In this document: positions 59,882 to 64,000 of the stretch, piece by piece
How the letters are laid out: each line of letters opens with the position of its first letter
How positions within the stretch are numbered: position 1 is the stretch's first letter
NCBI GenBank assembly: GCA_947454025.1
Contig: CANGIZ010000002.1
Span: 1-64,000 of the forward strand
Length of the DNA stretch: 64,000 nucleotides
Direction: 5' to 3'
DNA from: Bacteroidota bacterium
GTDB taxonomy: Bacteria; Bacteroidota; Bacteroidia; Chitinophagales; Chitinophagaceae
Notes under the pieces: model-generated
What the model was told of the DNA's origin: nothing
Seen by the model: the letters and a program-made list of their open reading frames with translations, nothing else
Databases searched by the model: none
Translations under genes and position numbers: made by a program

Positions 59882-60625
59882 TTATTTTTGACTATTACTT
59901 AATTCTTGTTTTAAATGAATTTGAAGATATTCTTCTGCTTGATGATGTAATTTTCTCATTAAAGTTGGAAAAACATCCAAAAACCGATAGGCAATCATTA
60001 TAACGTACATTCCTACTAAAATAAACACTGCAGCAATTGAGTACAAGAACCAGCCAAACTGTGGTATATAGATGAAATAAATAGAAATGGCAATCATCAT
60101 TCTAAATGCTAAAGAAAATGTAGCTTCTAAATTTTGTTTTGATTCATTTAGGCTAGACTCCATATTTTCAAATGCTTCAGTTGTCAATTTTGTTCTTAAA
60201 TTCTGATATAAGGAAACTAAAGTTTCTTTTGTGAGATTTATCGGACCAACAATTTCAGAAACTTCATTAATTTCTTTTAATCGCTGATCAATTATATCTT
60301 TTTTGAACTGATATTCTAATATTTCTTTGGTTAGTTTTACTGCTTTAAAATAATTAAAAGATAAAAATAGGATCATTGACAAAAATTGCGTTGTCCCATA
60401 AACCACAAGAAAAATACTGAATGGTATAAAAAAGTTACCTTTTATGAAAAAATCCAAAATGCCTTTATAGTCATTATAGTTCAACCAAGAGTAACTACCA
60501 TAAATTTTTTCGAACAAAAAAGAACTAATACTTAAGTTGAATAAAAAGTTTAGAATTCTACGAATTGAAGGTAAAATAGATTTGCCTTTCAAATAGTCCC
60601 CGATGAAAAAAAATAAATCGTTCAT
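59882..60625 (-). CDS. Membrane protein of unknown function between hsdS and gajA-like gene
   Basis: 247 aa; four or so hydrophobic segments flanking a charged helical middle; stop 2 bp before the gajA-like start. Confidence 0.75.
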   Translation of the reverse strand: MNDLFFFIGDYLKGKSILPSIRRILNFLFNLSISSFLFEKIYGSYSWLNYNDYKGILDFFIKGNFFIPFSIFLVVYGTTQFLSMILFLSFNYFKAVKLTKEILEYQFKKDIIDQRLKEINEVSEIVGPINLTKETLVSLYQNLRTKLTTEAFENMESSLNESKQNLEATFSLAFRMMIAISIYFIYIPQFGWFLYSIAAVFILVGMYVIMIAYRFLDVFPTLMRKLHHQAEEYLQIHLKQELSNSQK

Positions 60626-60659
60626 ATTTTAAGAAAGTAATTTGTTTTTTAATTTATTC

Positions 60660-61877
60660 CTAAACCTTTACTTGTCCATTCATAAGCATTGGAAGAAGCC
60701 AGTCTCTTAATTCAGTGAGTTTTTGGTTTTCATTCTGAATTAAACTAATCTTATCAAAAATTGGCTTTATCAAGTTATTAAACGCCAATATTAAACCTTT
60801 ATCTCGTGGCAGGCTAACATTTAATGCATTAAGAGTCAACTGGTTGACATTTTTCATTATTGTCCCCCCTGATCCATTTTGTATTTGATATTCAATTGAT
60901 TTTAAATAGAAAAAAACCGGAATCTTATAGTCTAAATTTTCTAATTCATAGTGAATTGCGAAACCACAATACAAAGTATTTTCTGCAATATCAGCAATTA
61001 ATCTAGTAGCTCCGGGGATTCCACTTCTTGCAATAATAATGCTTCCATTATGTACTGCATATTTTTTCACATCTGACATTCTTAAATAAACTATATCTAA
61101 ATCTTCATTTTTTAGAAAATAAGTTGATGAACTAATATTTCTAACATTTATTATTGGGCAAGCTACATCACCAGGATTTGATGGATCATAGTTGACTCCA
61201 TTTTTAAAGTTTCCTAGATCACCAAGTTTATGTAATTCCCATTCCTCGGGAATCTCCCTTTTCAATTCTTCACTCCAAACCATCTTCCCGCCACTAGACT
61301 TATATGGCTTCTCATTTTCATTTGGGAAGTCATACTGAACAAACCAATAATCATATAATGTTTTAGCCATTGATTCTAATTCAGCATTAATTTGATTATT
61401 TAATTCAATTTTGGAGTCAATACTATTCAGGAATATTGAAATTGATCTTTGAATTTTTAAGTCAGGTACACACATTTCAAATGATGCAAGTATATCAGAT
61501 GTTAAATTTGGAAAAGTAGAACCATTTGCTGCATTGAGTAAAGCGTTTAAATTTGAATATAATAAGAACTTTAAGAAATGATTATATTCATAGCCATTTT
61601 TATGAGAAATTGAAGCTAGTCCTCTACCTAAAGCATACTTCTGGTCTGCCCAATTCATCCTACCTGTTGTAGATCCTCTCACACAAAATAGAATATCTCC
61701 TTTATTACAAAACCTTTTGCCGTCAATTGTATATTGTTTCGGCACTGGATAACTGCTAGTGAATTCTGCAGGGCCATTCAAAAGAGCGACACCTTCTCCA
61801 ACCTCATTACAAGTTTCGCCTGATGGAGATTGGCCCATTTTTATATTAGCAATTTCAGATAACTTGACCTTATTCAT
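60660..61877 (-). CDS. hsdS: Type I restriction-modification specificity subunit
   Basis: Two TRD-like halves (VKLSEIANIKMGQSPS...; EWELHKLGDLGNFKNGVNYDP...) joined by conserved helix IELNNQINAELESMAKTLYDYWFVQYDFP. Confidence 0.93.
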   Translation of the reverse strand: MNKVKLSEIANIKMGQSPSGETCNEVGEGVALLNGPAEFTSSYPVPKQYTIDGKRFCNKGDILFCVRGSTTGRMNWADQKYALGRGLASISHKNGYEYNHFLKFLLYSNLNALLNAANGSTFPNLTSDILASFEMCVPDLKIQRSISIFLNSIDSKIELNNQINAELESMAKTLYDYWFVQYDFPNENEKPYKSSGGKMVWSEELKREIPEEWELHKLGDLGNFKNGVNYDPSNPGDVACPIINVRNISSSTYFLKNEDLDIVYLRMSDVKKYAVHNGSIIIARSGIPGATRLIADIAENTLYCGFAIHYELENLDYKIPVFFYLKSIEYQIQNGSGGTIMKNVNQLTLNALNVSLPRDKGLILAFNNLIKPIFDKISLIQNENQKLTELRDWLLPMLMNGQVKV

Positions 61878-63495
61878 ATTTCAAACTCTTTAGTTGTTTC
61901 TGGATTTCTTTTTCTAAATTTTTTGATTCATCAAAAAGTGAATCTAAATTAGTCTTGAATCCCTCTATTTTTACAGCAAACTCCTTTGGAGTAATATCCG
62001 TGTATTCAATCTTTACATCAAAATATTGCCCAGCACTAAAGCTATAATTCTTTTCAGCTATTTGATCATAAGAAACAACTACTGTAAAATCTTCTATTGC
62101 TTCGTGTTTAATAAACGTGTTAATGATCTTTTGTTCTTCTTCCGAAGAAAGTAATGTCTTTTGATTCTTTCCGTCTTTTACTGTTGTTCCGAGCTTTGAC
62201 GCATCCATTAAGACAATGTTTCCTTTCTTATTCTCATTGTCTATAAATAATATACTTACGTTAGTTCCAGTTGTGGCAAATATATTACTTGGCATACTTA
62301 TTACCCCTCTAAGCATTTTTTGCTCAACAAGCTTTTCTCTAATTTTTCGCTCAATACCACTTTGTGCAGTTATAAATCCAGTTGGAACTACAATTGCAGC
62401 TTTGCCTTTAGCAGACAAGGAATACATTATGTGTTGAATAAACAATGGATAAATCGCCATGCCCTCTTTCTTTGCTTTAGGCACATTAGGTACACCTGCA
62501 AAGAAACGTTCATTATTCACCTTATTATCTAAGTCAGCAACATAATCACTAAAGTCTAATTTAAAGGGAGGGTTAGAAACAATAAAATCAAACTGCTTTA
62601 ACCTCCCATTGGCTTCTTTATGGTAAGGTTCAAGTATAGTATTCCCTTTTACAATATTGGGTATCGAGTGGACCAAATTATTTAGAATAAGGTTTAGCCT
62701 CAATAAATTCGAAGACTTCTGAGATATATCCTGTGAGTAGATGGTACACTTATCCTCTCCAATAGCATGTGCCAAATTCATTAATAATGTCCCAGAACCC
62801 GCAGATGGGTCATAACAAGTTACATTTTTTGTTCCTTCGGTAACTAAACATGATGCCATAATCTTTGCAACTGCATGTGGAGTAAAGTACTCAGCATACT
62901 TTCCACCACTATTTGTGTTGTAATCCTTAATTAAATACTCGAAAATGGTGGCGTAAAAATCAAACTTTTCGTGGAAGATGTTTTCAAAGCTAAAACCAAT
63001 TAATTTATTGATAATAGCTTTGCAAAATTCATCACGCTTATCAGTAACATATTTGCTAATGTTTTCAAATAAAACTATTTTCTCACCTCCTTCAGTAAGT
63101 ACTGAAAATAATCCACTATTCTCCTTAGCAATTTCTAGCAGTGTATTGTCAAATAATTCAGCAAATTTTGGATTATTCTGATTATCAAACAAGGTAGAAA
63201 TAAAATGATTTGTTTGAAGCCTTGCAGTATTTTCATTCAACTGCATTAACAGCATCTCATAGTCCCCTTTTTTATACCCTTTTAAAACCTCAACTAAATT
63301 TTCTGCCTTTTCTAGCTTTTTGTCTAGCTGCTTAACTTCATGGATAAGCTTATCGTTTAGGAATTTATAAAGGAATACTTGTGTAATGATTTTAAACTCA
63401 TTACCATCATTACCTAATCCATAGTTTGCACACACACTCTTTAAATCATCAATGAGTGCTTTTGTCTTTTTTTCAAATTCTAATGTTGTACTCAT
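61870..63495 (-). CDS. hsdM: Type I restriction-modification methyltransferase subunit
   Basis: GKYAEYFTPHAVAKIMA, YDPSAGSGTLLMNLA, FIVSNPPF. Confidence 0.95.
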   Translation of the reverse strand: MSTTLEFEKKTKALIDDLKSVCANYGLGNDGNEFKIITQVFLYKFLNDKLIHEVKQLDKKLEKAENLVEVLKGYKKGDYEMLLMQLNENTARLQTNHFISTLFDNQNNPKFAELFDNTLLEIAKENSGLFSVLTEGGEKIVLFENISKYVTDKRDEFCKAIINKLIGFSFENIFHEKFDFYATIFEYLIKDYNTNSGGKYAEYFTPHAVAKIMASCLVTEGTKNVTCYDPSAGSGTLLMNLAHAIGEDKCTIYSQDISQKSSNLLRLNLILNNLVHSIPNIVKGNTILEPYHKEANGRLKQFDFIVSNPPFKLDFSDYVADLDNKVNNERFFAGVPNVPKAKKEGMAIYPLFIQHIMYSLSAKGKAAIVVPTGFITAQSGIERKIREKLVEQKMLRGVISMPSNIFATTGTNVSILFIDNENKKGNIVLMDASKLGTTVKDGKNQKTLLSSEEEQKIINTFIKHEAIEDFTVVVSYDQIAEKNYSFSAGQYFDVKIEYTDITPKEFAVKIEGFKTNLDSLFDESKNLEKEIQKQLKSLKYE

Positions 63496-63510
63496 AATTT
63501 AAGGAATAGT

Positions 63511-64000
63511 CTATTTATTTTTCTTCAACCCTTTTTTAGGTGCTAAAAAATTATCTGCATTAACTACTTTTCTTCCAGTCTTTGCTTCCAATTCTAACTT
63601 TGCATTTTTTGCAATTGACCCACCTTTCTTGCCGGCTTTTGCATTTTCTGCAAGCCCTTTTGCCTTTTCAGCCTCAGCGATTTGTCTTGTTGACATTTCA
63701 GCTAAAGCAGTAAATAACAATTCTGCTTCGTTCATATGATCTCTTATATTCTGGGTTTTTAGCCCTTTCATTTGCTTATGTTCTTTTACACTTACTCCTG
63801 ACCATTCTTTATGAATAATATTTGTCAATAAAGCAAATTCATCTGGTTTTGTTACTCCGCTATCTTTCCAATAATCTGTTAACTTGTTTCGAGTTTCTTG
63901 ACCAGTCATTCTTTGCTGTATCCACTTATCACTCCTGCCCATTTTTTGCCAATTGTCGCGAGCCCTATCCATACTTAAACTTGGATCTTGCATTTCTTGT
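63511..64000 (-). CDS. BRO/DinD-like protein, C-terminal part, probably truncated by window edge
   Basis: MGRSDKWIQQRMTGQETRNKLTDYW...STRQIAEAEKAKGLAENAKAGKKGGSIAKNAKLELEAKTGRKVVNADNFL; frame remains open to the window end. Confidence 0.6.
   Translation of the reverse strand, partial: QEMQDPSLSMDRARDNWQKMGRSDKWIQQRMTGQETRNKLTDYWKDSGVTKPDEFALLTNIIHKEWSGVSVKEHKQMKGLKTQNIRDHMNEAELLFTALAEMSTRQIAEAEKAKGLAENAKAGKKGGSIAKNAKLELEAKTGRKVVNADNFLAPKKGLKKNK

Overview
This 64 kb window appears to come from a Bacteroidota (probably Chitinophagaceae-like) chromosome; the taxonomy is inferred from protein style and TAnnTTTG promoter-like motifs. Most of it is housekeeping: rocD, dapF, purB, valS, ahcY, pdxJ, purE, bshC, rimO, prfC, lpdA, mqnA and others, plus a surface-polysaccharide cluster at about 21.7-28.9 kb. 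Four parts are accessory or unusual. (1) A tRNA-Leu(UAA) gene at 1164-1468 (-) is split by a ~219-nt group I intron at the anticodon. (2) A ~10.0 kb integrative element occupies the 3' end of tRNA-Cys(GCA). It is bounded by a 14-bp direct repeat (5711-5724 and 15717-15730). It encodes a tyrosine recombinase, a HTH/excisionase-like protein, a 1422-aa repetitive fiber-like protein with a C-terminal S74-type chaperone, a T9SS-sorted partner and a divergent membrane-anchored sensor. It has separated tRNA-Cys from its original terminator. (3) Downstream of tRNA-Lys lies a co-directional defence operon: type I R-M hsdM and hsdS, an undescribed membrane protein, and a Gabija-like GajA (OLD/TOPRIM) and GajB (UvrD) pair. 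(4) A structured intergenic repeat occurs next to two tRNA 3' ends and shows compensatory hairpin changes. All calls come from reading the sequence and the supplied ORFs; no database searches were run.
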